Below are positions 1-9,768 of a stretch of DNA of 64,000 nucleotides, one piece after another; positions within the stretch are counted from its first letter, which is position 1; each line of letters opens with the position of its first letter. The stretch lies in NCBI RefSeq assembly GCF_027244095.1, contig NC_069670.1, positions 19,085,820 to 19,149,819 on the forward strand. The letters run 5' to 3'. The notes beneath the pieces were generated by a model. That model saw only the letters and a program-made list of their open reading frames with translations. It ran no database searches and was not told the DNA's origin. The stretch is from Hemicordylus capensis (lineage: Eukaryota > Chordata > Lepidosauria > Squamata > Cordylidae). The translations under genes were made by a program, and so were the position numbers.

Positions 1-453
1 CACTGGAACATCTGCCAAAAATACAAGCTACCTGTAGCCAAGAATTGGTGGGACCATAAAACTGAAAAAGTTGAAGAGAATGAAGATGTAAAAATATTAT
101 GGGACTTCCAACTACAAACAGACAAACATCTCCCACACAATACACCAGATATAACTGTAGTCGAGAAGAAAGAAAAACAAGTTAAAATAATCGACATGGC
201 AATACCAGGGGATAGCAGAATAGAAGAAAAAGAAATAGAAAAAATCACCAAATACAAAGATCTACAAATTGAAATTGAAAGGCTGTGGCAGAAAAAGACC
301 AAAATCATCCCAGTGGTCATTGGCGCCCTGGGTGCAGTTCCAAAAGACCTTGAAGAGCACCTCAACACCAGAGGGGCCACAGAAATCACCATCAGCCAAT
401 TACAAAAAGCAGCTTTACTGGGAACAGCCTATATTCTGCGACGATATCTATAA
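1..453 (+). CDS. C-terminal end of an R4-clade LINE polyprotein
   Basis: The frame is already open at base 1 and runs to a stop at 451-453, so this is the last 150 codons of a longer non-LTR retrotransposon protein; the first ATG (196) is internal and is not a true start. Residues 34-65 carry WDFQLQTD, then P49-D50, then D65, giving PDX14D. This fits the restriction-enzyme-like endonuclease motif K/R-PDX12-14D of the R2/R4 group of LINEs, followed by IIDMAIPGD and the VPVVIGALG...LQKAALLGTA..LR block that usually ends these proteins. The nuclease nicks target DNA to prime reverse transcription. Assignment to R4 rather than R2 or NeSL rests on the known presence of R4 LINEs in lizards and on the 3' UTR; a related clade is possible. 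Confidence 0.7.
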   Translation, partial: HWNICQKYKLPVAKNWWDHKTEKVEENEDVKILWDFQLQTDKHLPHNTPDITVVEKKEKQVKIIDMAIPGDSRIEEKEIEKITKYKDLQIEIERLWQKKTKIIPVVIGALGAVPKDLEEHLNTRGATEITISQLQKAALLGTAYILRRYL

Positions 454-577
454 CAACAACAACAACATTGACAGTAAAATTCAGCCATCCTAGGTCCTTG
501 GGAAGGACTCGATGTCTGGATAAAACAAACCAGTCAATAACACCTGTCTGACTGTGTAAACAAGAAATAAAATATTA
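1..577 (+). mobile_element. R4-like LINE, 3' end
   Basis: The coding end (1-453) is followed by a CAA-rich stretch and a short 3' UTR that includes GGTCCTTGGGAAGGACTCG and ends near AAGAAATAAAAT (about 572). The 5' part lies outside the window. The frame is unbroken over the visible 453 bases, so the copy may be fairly young. Confidence 0.6.
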
Positions 578-842
578 AGCTAAAATATAAAAACATGAAT
601 CTGACTAAAGATGTAAAATACAAGCATCAAATAACCATACAAAATGCAATATACAAAGCAACAGCAGTAGAGACAGTCATATAAAAGCCTGGGTAAAAAG
701 CCAAGATTTCACATGCTTTCTAAAATCTGTGATGGAGTCCAAGGAGCGAATGGCCACTGGGAGAGCATTCCAGAGTCTGGGGGCAGCAACAGAGAAGGCC
801 CTGTCCCACTTGCACAACAGCCGAGCCTTTCTCATTGTCGTT

Positions 843-960
843 AAAAAGAATAGTAATAAGATGGCCCCCTGTCCCCAAAGGACTCACAATCTAAAAAGAA
901 ACACAAGCTAGACACCAGCAACAGCCACTGGAGGGATGCTGTGCTGGGGTTGGATAGCAC
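843..960 (-). mobile_element. L2-like LINE 3' end
   Basis: Reads in reverse as the common squamate L2 end: GCACAGCATCCCTCCAGTGG, then a TTAGATTGTGAG...CCTTTGGGGACAGGG block. The same block recurs near 7.7, 20.8, 22.2, 23.0, 30.1, 51.1 and 62.3 kb. The 100 bases before it (about 725-835, with CATTCCAGAGTCTGGGGGCA) also look like a dispersed repeat I cannot name. Confidence 0.55.
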
Positions 961-1648
961 CTCCCGGTTTCTGGCCACTCTTGACTCCAGACTGATTTAC
1001 TTGCCAATTTTGACTGGAGCTATTCCTGGCGATTTCCTCTCTCCAATTTTCCCCCCACAATATCAAGCTTTTAACCTCTCCCAAAGTGCCTTCCAGAGTC
1101 ACCTAGAAATGGTTGCCGAATCCTGGAGACTCCAAGCCAATAGTGGCGGGTTGCCAACTCTGTTTTGCTGTGGGCGTCAGCTGGATTCGCTTTGCAAAGA
1201 ACTGGCTGGCATTTTGTGTGTGGGTGGGGGGGGAGCTCTCCCCCCCGCCCCCGGCAGCCTTAAGACATCTAAAATGGTTCTCCTGCCAGTATTCCAGATC
1301 TCAGCAATCCTTCTTAGGGAGGGAGGCGGTGAGACAAAAAGAAAACCAAAGCCGGGCATCTAATGAGAACGCCTCTTGCGTTATTAAGTGCATCCATTTC
1401 TCACACGCATAAAAAGCACATTATGTTCCCCAATGGCCGACCAGAGAGCCCTATTACCAAAAACAAATCAGAGGGCAATTTGCTGCAATGAAAAGGCCCA
1501 GACAGCCATATGTCAGCTCCGGCTAAGAAGACATAAACCTGCCACGGTCTACTTTTAATATACTTGTTATTCATGAACTACCGCACTGCACTGCACTCCA
1601 AACTAAAAGTCTTTTCACGGTTGCCGATAAGCTCCTTGGCAGTGGGTG
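960..1648. other. Unassigned intergenic stretch
   Basis: No gene or clear repeat seen. It holds a G-run/C-run pair at about 1205-1255 (strand-switch homopolymers) and an open frame of 140 codons that shows no domain and no codon bias I can recognise. Confidence 0.4.
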
Positions 1649-1945
1649 GAGAGCTGGTCTGGTGGTAGCAAGCATGCATTGTCCCCTTTGCTGAGCAGGG
1701 TCAGCCTTGGTTTGCATTTGGATGGGAGACTACATGTGTGAGCACTGGAAGATATTCCACTTAGAGGATGGGGCTGCTCTGGGAAGAGGCTTCAAGTCCC
1801 CTCCCTGGCAGCATCTCCAAGAAAGGGGTTGAGAGAGACTCCTACCTGCAACCTTGGAGAAGCCACTGCCAGTCTGTGTAGGCAATACTGAGCTAGATGG
1901 ACCAAGGGTCTGACTCAGTATATGGCAGCTTCCTATGTTCCTATG
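1648..1945 (+). mobile_element. 5S/tRNA-headed SINE
   Basis: Nearly full-length copy. The head has TGCTGAGCAGGGTCAGCC and TTTGCATTTGGATGGGAGAC, matching the internal promoter region of 5S rRNA (A box GCTAAGCAGGGTC, C box with TTGGATGGGAGAC). A degenerate tRNA-Ala part follows (GGGGCTGCTCTGGGAAGAGG to GGCAGCATCTCCAAG), then a body and the tail TGACTCAGTATATGGCAGCT TCCTATGTTCC. Pol III transcription of the parent is expected from the head. Confidence 0.75.
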
Positions 1946-2254
1946 ACAGGGACAGAAAGAGAGCAGGAAAAACATCTGGGGGTTTTCAGCTTAGGAAGTA
2001 GACAGGTCATGCAATGTGCCTGGTGGCCTGCATTCAGCTTGGGAGGATGCGGTTTGTGCAATCCTGTGCCAAAGTCCATGAGTGGCAGACATGCAGGCAT
2101 TTACCAGACTTGAGATGGCAGCATCAGTGACAACATGGGCAGAGAGAACGCTTCCATCTCACCACCTGTGACTGCCACAATGCTTTTCGACAGAGGCAGC
2201 CCATCTTCTGAGCTGCTAGTCAGAGATGCCACCGAGTGAGGAGGTGCCAAGAGA

Positions 2255-2420
2255 TGCATGTGAACATACAGAGCTGCCTTATACTCTCATCACACCATCA
2301 GTCCACCTAGCCCACTAGCGTCTACTCCAAGGTCTTCCCCAGCCCAGTTCCTCCAGATCCTTTCGCTGGATCTCCTGCATGCAAAGCACATACTCCACCA
2401 CTGAGCTATGGCCTATCTAC
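2255..2420 (-). mobile_element. SINE fragment with tRNA-like head
   Basis: In reverse it starts with a tRNA-like GGCCATAGCTCAGTGGTGGA and a TTTGCATGCAGGAGATCC stretch and ends in a diverged copy of the same SINE tail. Old, with several changes against the other copies. Confidence 0.55.
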
Positions 2421-2494
2421 AAATCCCTCTCCAGAAAACAAGAGGCTACCATTCAGGGGTACCATATCAGGGCACTGAGTTATCCAGGAGGATG

Positions 2495-2845
2495 AGATGT
2501 ATAGAGAACTCCCAGCCAATCAGGAAGCCAAGCTGGGTTTCTAGAAAACTTCCAGCCAATTAGGAAGCCAAGCCAGGTGTCTTTATACAGAAATTGCAGC
2601 CAGTCAGGAAGCCAAGCCAGGTTTCTTTACAGAGAAATCCCAGCCAATCAGGAAGCCAAGCCAGGTGTCTTTATAGAGTACCCCCTGCCAATTAGGAAGC
2701 CAAGCCAGGTGTCTTTATAGAGAACTCCCAGCCAATCAGGAAGCCAAGCTGGGTGTCTTTATAGAGACCTCCCAGCCAATCAGGAAGCCAAGCCGGTTGT
2801 CTTTATAGAGAACTCCCAGCCAATTGGGAAGCTAAGCTACATGTC
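2495..2845 (+). repeat. 44-bp minisatellite, about 8 units
   Basis: The core CAGCC recurs at 2513, 2553, 2597, 2641, 2685 (as CTGCC), 2729, 2773 and 2817, a period of 44 bases after one 40-base unit. Each unit reads roughly AGCCAATCAGGAAGCCAAGC followed by CAGGTGTCTTTATAGAGA. Most units hold a CCAAT box (the NF-Y type CCAATCAG) and a TATA-like CTTTATAG. I see no gene next to it. Confidence 0.85.
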
Positions 2846-3194
2846 AACTGGAGCTTTGTGTTTCCATAGAAGAGGACATTTATTATCTGACAACATAACC
2901 TTTTACTGAGTGTTGAACTATTTCCAAAAACAATAAAACGCAAGATGGAATCAAAGGATTTTGCATTAGGATAACATTACAGACATAAACGGAAGCAGAG
3001 TCAATTGATTGTACAATAAACCTTACATTTTATTAAAATTAAGTGGCAGTATTTATGGAGGATGTTTCTGCAGGGCTCTCGGCCAACTCAGAGTCCAGGC
3101 TGGAAGCCAAGCAGGGCCCAAGAGTAATGGGGAGCGATTAAAAGTTTTCTCATTTCCTTCAGTGGCGGGTTTTACAAGGTCAAGACTGGGAACG

Positions 3195-3275
3195 AACCAC
3201 AGCTCGGAGGTATAGAGCATATGCTTTGCAGGCAGAAGGTCCCAGGTTTGATCTGTCATGACGCTGGATCAGGGA
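3195..3275 (+). mobile_element. tRNA-headed SINE fragment
   Basis: Contains a tRNA-Ala-like stretch, GAGCATATGCTTTGCAGGCA then AAGGTCCCAGGTTTGATC, which covers anticodon arm and B box. It is a degenerate SINE head and not a functional tRNA gene: the acceptor stem does not close. Confidence 0.5.
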
Positions 3276-3336
3276 CACCCCACCCTACCCCTTGGGGAAT
3301 GAGGCGGACAATTCAGGGCAGGGCTGAACAATCTCA

Positions 3337-3465
3337 GCTCTCCTGCAGATGCCGGACTACAATGCCCACCATCCCTGACAAGTGGCTTCTGTGGCTAAGG
3401 ATGATGGGAGTTGTGGTCCAAAAATCAGCTGCGGGGCTGATGTTGTGCAGCCCTGGTTTGGGGTA
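3337..3465. mobile_element. Short palindromic (fold-back) element
   Basis: The two halves are inverted copies: GACTACAATGCCCACCATCC on the left and GGATGATGGGAGTTGTGGTC on the right, about 125 bases in all. It belongs to a family with further copies at about 18.6, 21.0, 26.9-27.5 (four), 29.5, 31.0, 31.1 and 63.7 kb. Likely a non-autonomous DNA transposon (MITE); I do not know its master element. Confidence 0.65.
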
Positions 3466-3634
3466 TAAAGCGGGATGGGAGGGCCCCATAAGCCAGGCTA
3501 AGGGTGACACACACACCCCCATGCAGTGGGGACGCCACACAGCAGAACCACCAAGGGAACCAGAGCTAGGAAACTCACCACAACCTGAGGACAAAGCCCT
3601 GGCTTGGCCCACAGATTTTGGCTGTCAGTACCAT

Positions 3635-3960
3635 AAGGAACATTGGAAGCTGCCATGCTGAGTCAGGCCCCGGGTCAATCGAGCTCAGTATTGCCTACCC
3701 AGGCTGGCAGCGGCTTTTCCAAGGTTGCCAGCAGGTGGCTCTCTCTGGCCCTGTCTTGGAGACACCAGGGAGGGAGGTTGGAACCTTCTACATGTAAGCG
3801 TACTGATGTTCTTCCTAGAGCGGCCCCATCCCCCAAGGGATATCTTACATTGCTCTCACATGTGGTCCCCCATTCAAATGCAAACCAGGGTGGACCCTGC
3901 TGAGCAAAAGGGACAACTCCTGCTTGCTACCGCAAGACCAGCTTTTCTCCCCATCTCAGG
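3635..3960 (-). mobile_element. 5S/tRNA-headed SINE, near full length
   Basis: In reverse the order is 5S-like head (CTCAGCAGGGTCCACCCTGG, then ATTTGAATGGGGGACC), degenerate tRNA part, body, and tail ending TGACTCAGCATGGCAGCTTC. The body carries a small tandem difference around 3725-3790. Confidence 0.7.
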
Positions 3961-4177
3961 GGATGAACACCCATTGTGATGTTTGGCAACACCAACTGTC
4001 ATAGAGATGGGAAATAGGTGATAGCATGGTTGTGCTTTCAGCCTCCTGAGTGTTAACACCCCTTCTTTATGCCTACCCCCCAAACGATTAGGGTGAAATG
4101 ACAATCCGCTTTGCACAGCGGCTTCCCTGGGAAAGGCATGGCAGCTCTAAAAGCTGGAAGTTAGTTCCATGTTAGTT

Positions 4178-4413
4178 CCATGGAGCCAGCGTGGTGCAGT
4201 GGTTAGAGTGCTGGACGAGGACCAGGGAGCCCCGAGTTCAAATCCCCATTCAGCCATGAGACTTGCTGGGTGACTCTGGGCCAGTCACTTCTCTCTCAGC
4301 CTAACCTACTTCACAGGGTTGTTGTGAGAAGAAACCTAAATAGGTAGTACACCGCTCTGGGCTCCTTGGAGGAAGAGCGGGATATAAATGTAATAATAAT
4401 AATAATATTAATA
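4178..4413 (+). mobile_element. MIR-like CORE-SINE
   Basis: tRNA-type A box (GTGGTGCAGTGGTTAGAGTG) and B box (GAGTTCAAATCCCC) are followed by a CORE-like part (TGGGTGACTCTGGGCCAGTC), the TTCACAGGGTTGTTGTGAG block, and a tail GAAGAGCGGGATATAAATG ending in an (AAT)n run. The same family is at 13.2-13.4, 39.9-40.1 and 51.6-51.9 kb. Confidence 0.75.
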
Positions 4414-4544
4414 ATGTTCTGTGGCCGTGCCCAGCTCTCTATGCAAAGTCTCACCCCTTTTCCTCTGGAGCTGTCCACCGTCTGTCCCTACCAGATCTCT
4501 GCTTCAGTGGAGGCCCCAACTCATCTTGGAGCAGAATACAATCC

Positions 4545-4690
4545 CTGACATCTCCATAAAAGCAGCAGGTAGCTGGCGTTGAGAACTACCTCTGTCTAAG
4601 TCCCTGGAGAGATGCTGCCGGTCAGAGCAGGCCATCATGGACTGGATACACTGATTGGCCAGACTCAGTAAGGCAGCTTCATACAAGTTC
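4545..4690 (+). mobile_element. SINE body and tail fragment
   Basis: Diverged copy of the 5S/tRNA SINE body, including GAGAGATGCTGCCGGTCAGA and the tail CAGACTCAGTAAGGCAGCTT. The head is missing. Confidence 0.45.
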
Positions 4691-4719
4691 ACGTGACCTT
4701 AGAGGTGTGAGAGCTATTC

Positions 4720-6150
4720 ATACATGCAAGTAATCTCTGCCGTTGTTCCAACAATCCAATGAATGGTAGGGTAGTGAAATCCAAAACCGATTGTGAGGAG
4801 CTCCAAAAGGATTTTTCCAAACTGGTGGAATGGGTGGCAAAATGGCAGATGTGGTTCACTGTAAGCAAATGTAAAGTGATGCATATTAGGGGGAAAAAAA
4901 CCCCAACTTCACATATATGCTGATAGGATCTGAGCTGTCGGTGACTGAGCAGGAGAGGGATCTTGGGGTCGTGGTGGGCAGCTCGTTGAAAGTGTCGACT
5001 CAATGTGCGGCAGCTGTGAAAAAGGCTAATTCCATGCTAGGGATCATTAGGAAGGGGATTGAAAATAAAACAGCTAATATTATAGTGCCCTTATACAAAT
5101 CTATGGTGTGGCCACATTTGGAGTACTGTGCACAGTTCTGGTCACCGTATCTTAAGAAGGACATTGTAGATCTGGGGAAGGTGCAGAAGAGGGCAACCCA
5201 GATGATCAGAGGCCTGGAGCACCTTCCTTATGAGGCAAGGCTACAGCACCTGGGGCTATTTAGTTTGGAAAAGAAGTGATTATGGGGAGACATGAGAGAG
5301 GTGTATAAAGTTCTATATGGAGTAGAGGATACTATGGACAGCCAGGAAAACAAACAAATGGATCCTCGAACAAATCAATCCAGAATTTTCACTCAAGGCA
5401 CAAATGACCAGGCTCAAACGATCCTACTTCGGACACATTCTGCGAAGACCCAGCTCCCTTGAGAAGTCCATCATGCTGGGGAAAGTTGAAGGAAAGAGGA
5501 GAAGAGGACGACCAGCAGCAAGGTGGATGGACTCGGTGATGACAGCAATGAATGCACCACGGAGAGACCTTAAAGGCCAAGCGGAAGACAGATCATCCTG
5601 GAGAGAATCTAACTATGTGGTCACTAAGAGTCGACACCGACTTGATGGAACTTAATCAATCAATCAATGAGAGGGAGTGGACAGAGAAAAGTTTTTCTCC
5701 CTCTCTCACAACACTAGAACCAGGGGCCATCCCATGAAACTGAATGCCAGGAAATTTAGGACTGACAAAATTGGTTGCCAGGAAATCTAGGACCAAAAAA
5801 CAGAAGTACCTTTTCACACAACGCATAATAAACTTGTGGAATTCTCTGCCACAAGATGTGGTGACAGCCAACAACCTGGATGGCTTGAAGAGGGATTTGA
5901 ATAACTTCATGGAGGAGAGGTCTATCAAGGGCTACCTACAGGGCTATAGGCCACCTCCAGCCTCACAGGCAGGATGCCTCTGAGTACCAGTTGCAGGGGA
6001 GTACCAGCAGGAGAGAGGGCATGCCCTCAACTCCTGCCTGTGGCTTCCAGCGGCATCTGGTGGGCCACTGTGTGAAACAAGATGCTGGATTAGATGGGCC
6101 TCCTTGGGCCTGATCCAGCAGGGCTGTTCTGATGTTCTTATGACAAAAGG
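4720..6150 (+). mobile_element. CR1/L3-clade LINE, split by a BovB insertion
   Basis: The reverse transcriptase C-terminal part is visible at 4730-5320: DLGVVVGSSLKVS, AAVKKANSMLGIIRKGI, LYKSMVWPHLEYCAQFWSPY and LEHLPYEARLQHLGLFSLEK are standard CR1 blocks. The second part at about 5665-6150 encodes INLWNSLPQDVV and runs to the tail AGATGGGCCTCCTTGGGCCT ... TGTTCTTATG. The copy is 5'-truncated. The two parts are separated by a BovB end at 5330-5662. Confidence 0.75.
5330..5662 (+). mobile_element. BovB (RTE-clade) LINE 3' end
   Basis: An 83-codon open frame (5404-5655) encodes YFGHILRR, then KVEGKRRRGRPAARWMDS and VTKSRHRLDGT, the usual C-terminus of RTE/BovB proteins. It ends with AGAGTCGACACCGACTTGAT and a short (CAAT)n tail. 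It sits inside the CR1/L3 copy, so it is the younger of the two. A minus copy of the same end is at 19.0-19.7 kb. Confidence 0.7.
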
Positions 6151-6344
6151 AAGTACTTTTTGATACAGCGCATCATCAAGGGTATAGCTACAATTGAGCA
6201 GATGGCTTCAAAGAACCTGGGCCACCTCAGCTCCTGAAGTGCCTCCAGCTCCACCCCTTCCTATTTTCTTCACTATTTTTCTCCCTCCAAGGGTCCACCG
6301 GGCAGAGGGGTGAACACGGGCCCCCTCTCCCTGAGCTACGGCCC

Positions 6345-6825
6345 TATGCATAATCTATGGAATTCTCTGCAGTGGGATGGGTGATGGCCACTAGCTTGGA
6401 TAGCTTTAAAAGGAGCTTAGACAAATTCCTGGAGGACAGGTCTATCAATGGCTACTAGTCTGAGGGCTATAGGCCACCTCCAGCCTCTGAGGCAAGATCC
6501 CTCTGAATCCCAATTGCAGGGGAGCAACAGCAGGAGAGAGAGGGCATGTCCTCACCTCTTGCCTGTGGGCTCCCCAGAGAGATCTGGTGGGCCACTGTGT
6601 GGGGCTGGAGCCGCTCTGGGGAGAGCAGAAGGTTCCAAGTTCTCCCTAGCAGCATCTCCCAATAGGGCTGAGAGAGACTCCTGCCTGCAACCTCGGAGAA
6701 GCCGCTGCCAGTCTGTGAAGACAATACTGAGCTGGATAGATCAATGGTCTGACTCAGTATATGGCAGCTTCCTATGTTGACTAGATAGGCCTTGATTCTG
6801 ATCCTGCAGGGCTGCTCTTTTGTTT
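6345..6825 (+). mobile_element. CR1/L3 LINE 3' end carrying a SINE body
   Basis: 6345-6598 is a CR1/L3 end (TGGAATTCTCTGCAGTGGGA to GGTGGGCCACTGTGTG). At 6598 it switches to the tRNA part, body and tail of the 5S/tRNA SINE (GGAGCCGCTCTGGGGAGAGC to CAGCTTCCTATGTT) and at about 6780 returns to the CR1 tail (CTAGATAGGCC...CCTGCAGGGCTG). Either an insertion or a template switch explains it. Confidence 0.6.
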
Positions 6826-7285
6826 GAACCTGCTCCAAAGCTTTGCCACTCTGCTTTAGATTTCCACTTTCCTTAGCCTTCCCGTGTCGGATATTCTTAG
6901 TTCTAGAGAGCAATTTCCCTCCAAGAAAGCGCTGGAGTCATCACAAGCGAATTAAGCCCAAAAGGCAGCAGAAAACAAGTCGCGAAGGCTCCTATGGCAA
7001 TGAAACAGATTCATGCAGACTAGTCAACCAGAGACTCCTTTTCCCAATGCATGGTCACCAGCCTGAGGGCAGAGGAAGAAGGAATGGATTCAAATGGATG
7101 GATACGAGGACACAACCATTTGCCAAACTGTCCTCTCCTCATCCTCTCTCAACACTGGATGCTATTTTTACTCACTGCCGGCACAAAGACGTCTGATAGC
7201 GAAAAATGAGAAAGGCAGAGAAAAGCATGAATGGGTATTTGTATATGTATGGACGCGAGGCTCTTTAAGCAGTCACTTGTCCACT
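6825..7285. other. Unassigned stretch
   Basis: No repeat or gene recognised. A 117-codon frame on the plus strand shows no domain. Confidence 0.4.
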
Positions 7286-7585
7286 CGCCTGTGGAGGAGA
7301 GCTGGTCTTGTGGTAGCAAGCATGAATTGTCCCCTTTGCTAAGCAGGATCCACCCTGGTTTGCATTTGAATGGGAGACTACATGTGTGAGCACTGTAAGC
7401 TTAAGGGATGGGGCTGCTCTGGGAAGAGCATCTAGGTTCCAAGTTCCCTCCCTGGCAGCATCTCCAAGGTAGGGCTGAGAGAGACTCCTGCCGGCAGCCT
7501 TGGAGAAGCTGTTGCCAGTCTGTGTAGACACTACTGAGCTAGATGGACCAAGGGTCTGACTCAGGATACGGCATCTTCCTAGTAA
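7285..7585 (+). mobile_element. 5S/tRNA-headed SINE
   Basis: Full-length copy: head GAGCTGGTCTTGTGGTAGCA, 5S-like TGCTAAGCAGGATCCACCCT and TTTGAATGGGAGAC, degenerate tRNA part ending GGCAGCATCTCCAAG, body, and tail TCTGACTCAGGATACGGCAT. Confidence 0.75.
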
Positions 7586-7635
7586 GTTAGGATTGTCTCC
7601 ACGTGATCAGACAGGATATCTTTGATAAACTGGAA

Positions 7636-7805
7636 ACAACAGCAACAAATATTTATATACCGCTTTTCAACAGAAGTTTCCAAAGCGGTTTACACAGAGG
7701 AATAATAGGGTGGATAGGGCCAGTTACTCTCCCCCTGCTCAATAAAGAGAATCACCACGTTAAAAAGGTACCTCGTTGCCCAGTTAGCAGGGGAAAGGAG
7801 TTGTT
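7636..7805 (-). mobile_element. L2-like LINE 3' end
   Basis: Begins (in + coordinates) with ATTTATATACCGCTTTTCAA and CAAAGCGGTTTACA, the reverse of the L2 tail, and ends with the CACGTTAAAAAGGTACCTC block seen in other copies. Internal part is shortened. Confidence 0.6.
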
Positions 7806-7844
7806 CTTTTGCTCTCCACTTCCAAGCTGTAGATATGTCAGAAA

Positions 7845-7847
<3 letters not shown>

Positions 7848-7888
<41 letters not shown>
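7848..7888 (+). repeat. (CT)n microsatellite
   Basis: About 20 CT units without interruption. Confidence 0.95.
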
Positions 7889-7890
<2 letters not shown>

Positions 7891-7924
7891 CAGAAGGACT
7901 AGGAGGATGTTAGTCACTACTGGA

Positions 7925-8040
7925 CTGTTTTAAAGAACCGCACTGACTTCCAGACCAATTCAGGTACAATTTAAAGTGCTGGTTTAACCCTGAAAGCCTT
8001 CAGTGGCTCATGACGCAAGGCCTTGAAAGACCTAACATGA
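7925..8040 (+). mobile_element. Possible L2-type LINE coding fragment
   Basis: Contains CTTCCAGACCAATTCAGGTA then CAATTTAAAGTGCTGG, which resembles the LPxxFRxQFKVL end of L2-like reverse transcriptases. Short and diverged. Confidence 0.35.
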
Positions 8041-8054
8041 CCCCCCCCCCCAAC

Positions 8055-8395
8055 TCTCCAAGGGGGTCTGTCTGAGCCCTACTGGGAGATGCTGCTAGGG
8101 ACTGAACCTGGGAACTTCTACATGCAAGTCGATGCTTGCTATGGTCCATCTAGCTCAGTCTTGTCTACACGGACTGGCAGCAGCTGTGCAAAGCTTGCCC
8201 AGCCCTACCTGGAGATGCTGCCAGGGATTGAACCTGGGACCTTCTCCATGCAAGGCAGATGCTTTCCCACTGAGCTTAGGCCCCATCCCCTCCGGGGGAA
8301 TATCTTCAAGCGCTCACACGTCATCACCCATCCACATGCAAACCAAGGAGGACTCTGCTTAGCAAAGAGGACAATTCATGCTCACTACTGCAAAG
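8055..8395 (-). mobile_element. 5S/tRNA-headed SINE plus an extra tRNA-part fragment
   Basis: Reading in reverse: 5S-like head (8395-8305, with GCTAAGCAGAGTCCTCCTTG), then a well preserved tRNA-Ala-like part (8300-8215: AAGCTCAGTGGGAAAGCATC, GCCTTGCATGGAGAAGGTCC, CAGGTTCAATCCCTGGCAGC), then body and tail. It proves that 5S and tRNA parts are consecutive within one SINE. 8055-8135 is a second, separate tRNA-part fragment in the same orientation. Confidence 0.7.
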
Positions 8396-8672
8396 CCATA
8401 GCCACCTAATGGCACAGCGGGAAATGACTCGACTAGCAAGCCAGTGGTTGCCAGTTCGAATCCCCACTGATATGTTTCCCAGACTCTGAGAAACACTGAT
8501 ATCGGGCAGCAGCAATATAGGAAGATGCTGAAAGGCATCATCTCATACTGCCCGGGAGGAGGCCATGGCAAAGCCCTCCTGTATTCTACCAAAGACAACC
8601 ATCCTTGCTCTGTGGTTGCCACAAGTCGACACCGACCCGACACCAACTCGACGGCACACTTTATCTTTACTG
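8395..8672 (+). mobile_element. Sauria-type SINE (tRNA head, BovB tail)
   Basis: tRNA-like head with B box (CCAGTTCGAATCCCC), the squamate Sauria SINE middle (ATATAGGAAGATGCTGAAAG, ATACTGCCCGGGAGGAGGCC) and a BovB-like tail GTCGACACCGACCCGACACC ... CGGCACACTTTATC. Near full length. The same family is on the minus strand at 22.5-22.8 kb. Confidence 0.75.
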
Positions 8673-9680
8673 CCTTTATCTTTACTCTCCTCCCCAATGG
8701 GAGGTGGGGGATCAAGGAATATGGACTGAAGTTTTTTTCCCTATATCACTTCCCTTTCCTCCCCAATAACTTCCAACAAATAGGGCATTTCCGTGGATGC
8801 TAAAAAGAAGAAACATGTCATTGTATTTGATTTTTTTAAGAGGAGCGTTTTGATTTTAGGAAAGATCTGTCACAGGAAGCTCCTAGGGGCGATTATATGA
8901 TGGGGGAATGGATAATTGGAATGCAAATGGGGCTCTCTTGGAAAACCAGGGAGGGGAGAAAACGCTGACTCAAGCGATAACGCCTCACAGCAGCGAAGCA
9001 ACCGTACTCTACAGCGAGGCAGAAGCTATCGACGGATTACAGTTGTGCATAATAAAAAATCATCAAAAGACAGCTGCCAGAAACCGGGGAGATGGTTATT
9101 CATAGCTGGGGAATCAATCTGAGACTGAGCTGAGCTGCCTTTTGACTTTTTGTTGGTCTGAAGAGAAAGACATTTGGGCTTCATTGGGCCGGTGAGTCAC
9201 ACCCCGGCCTACGCCTTGAAGATGTGTAGAGTCTGATTGTGCCTGCCCAAGATTCTGCTCACGCTCAGAGAGGGGATGTCTTGGCTATAACTGACTGACT
9301 TACAGGCCTAGTTCTGGCCTCGGCAACAGATCCAAGGGCTAAAACCAGGAAGCTTTGACTCTGGTTCAGCCCGGACTAGGAGGTCCAAGGCCAGACCTAT
9401 GCTGAGCCATGGACTTGCCTGGCCAGGCCTCCTCCTCTCTGTGCCGGCCTCAGTTGCTCAACCTTTCAAATGGGAACAATTTGCTGACCATTCTCAGAAT
9501 GAAAAATCATCTGGAGAGCCCAGGAGAAGCACCAAGGGTAACTAGCAAAAGTTATTCCTTGCCAACGAGGGTTCAGAGACAGACCCCCTTAAAGGAGGTA
9601 CAAGGATTTCTCATATTTATTCTTATTCTTATTCTCTCTCTCACACACACACACGCACACACACTCATGATATACCCCCC
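8672..9680. other. Unassigned intergenic stretch
   Basis: No gene or named repeat seen. A (CA)n-like run lies at about 9640-9665. Confidence 0.4.
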
Positions 9681-9768
9681 AAGTATGGCCCACTGTGTGA
9701 AGCAGGAGGCCAGACTAGATGGGCCTTGGACCTTCTCCAGCAGGGCTTATCTTATGTTCTTAATAGAG
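9680..9768 (+). mobile_element. CR1/L3 LINE tail
   Basis: GGCCCACTGTGTGAAGCAGG to CAGCAGGGCTTATCTTATG matches the CR1/L3 tail near 6.1 and 30.5 kb. Confidence 0.6.

Noticed and set aside
4917-5279. Independent host gene with an RT-like domain
   Set aside because: It is the ORF2 end of a CR1/L3 LINE with the matching tail downstream.
5404-5655. Small DNA-binding protein gene
   Set aside because: It is the C-terminal end of BovB ORF2, followed by the BovB tail.
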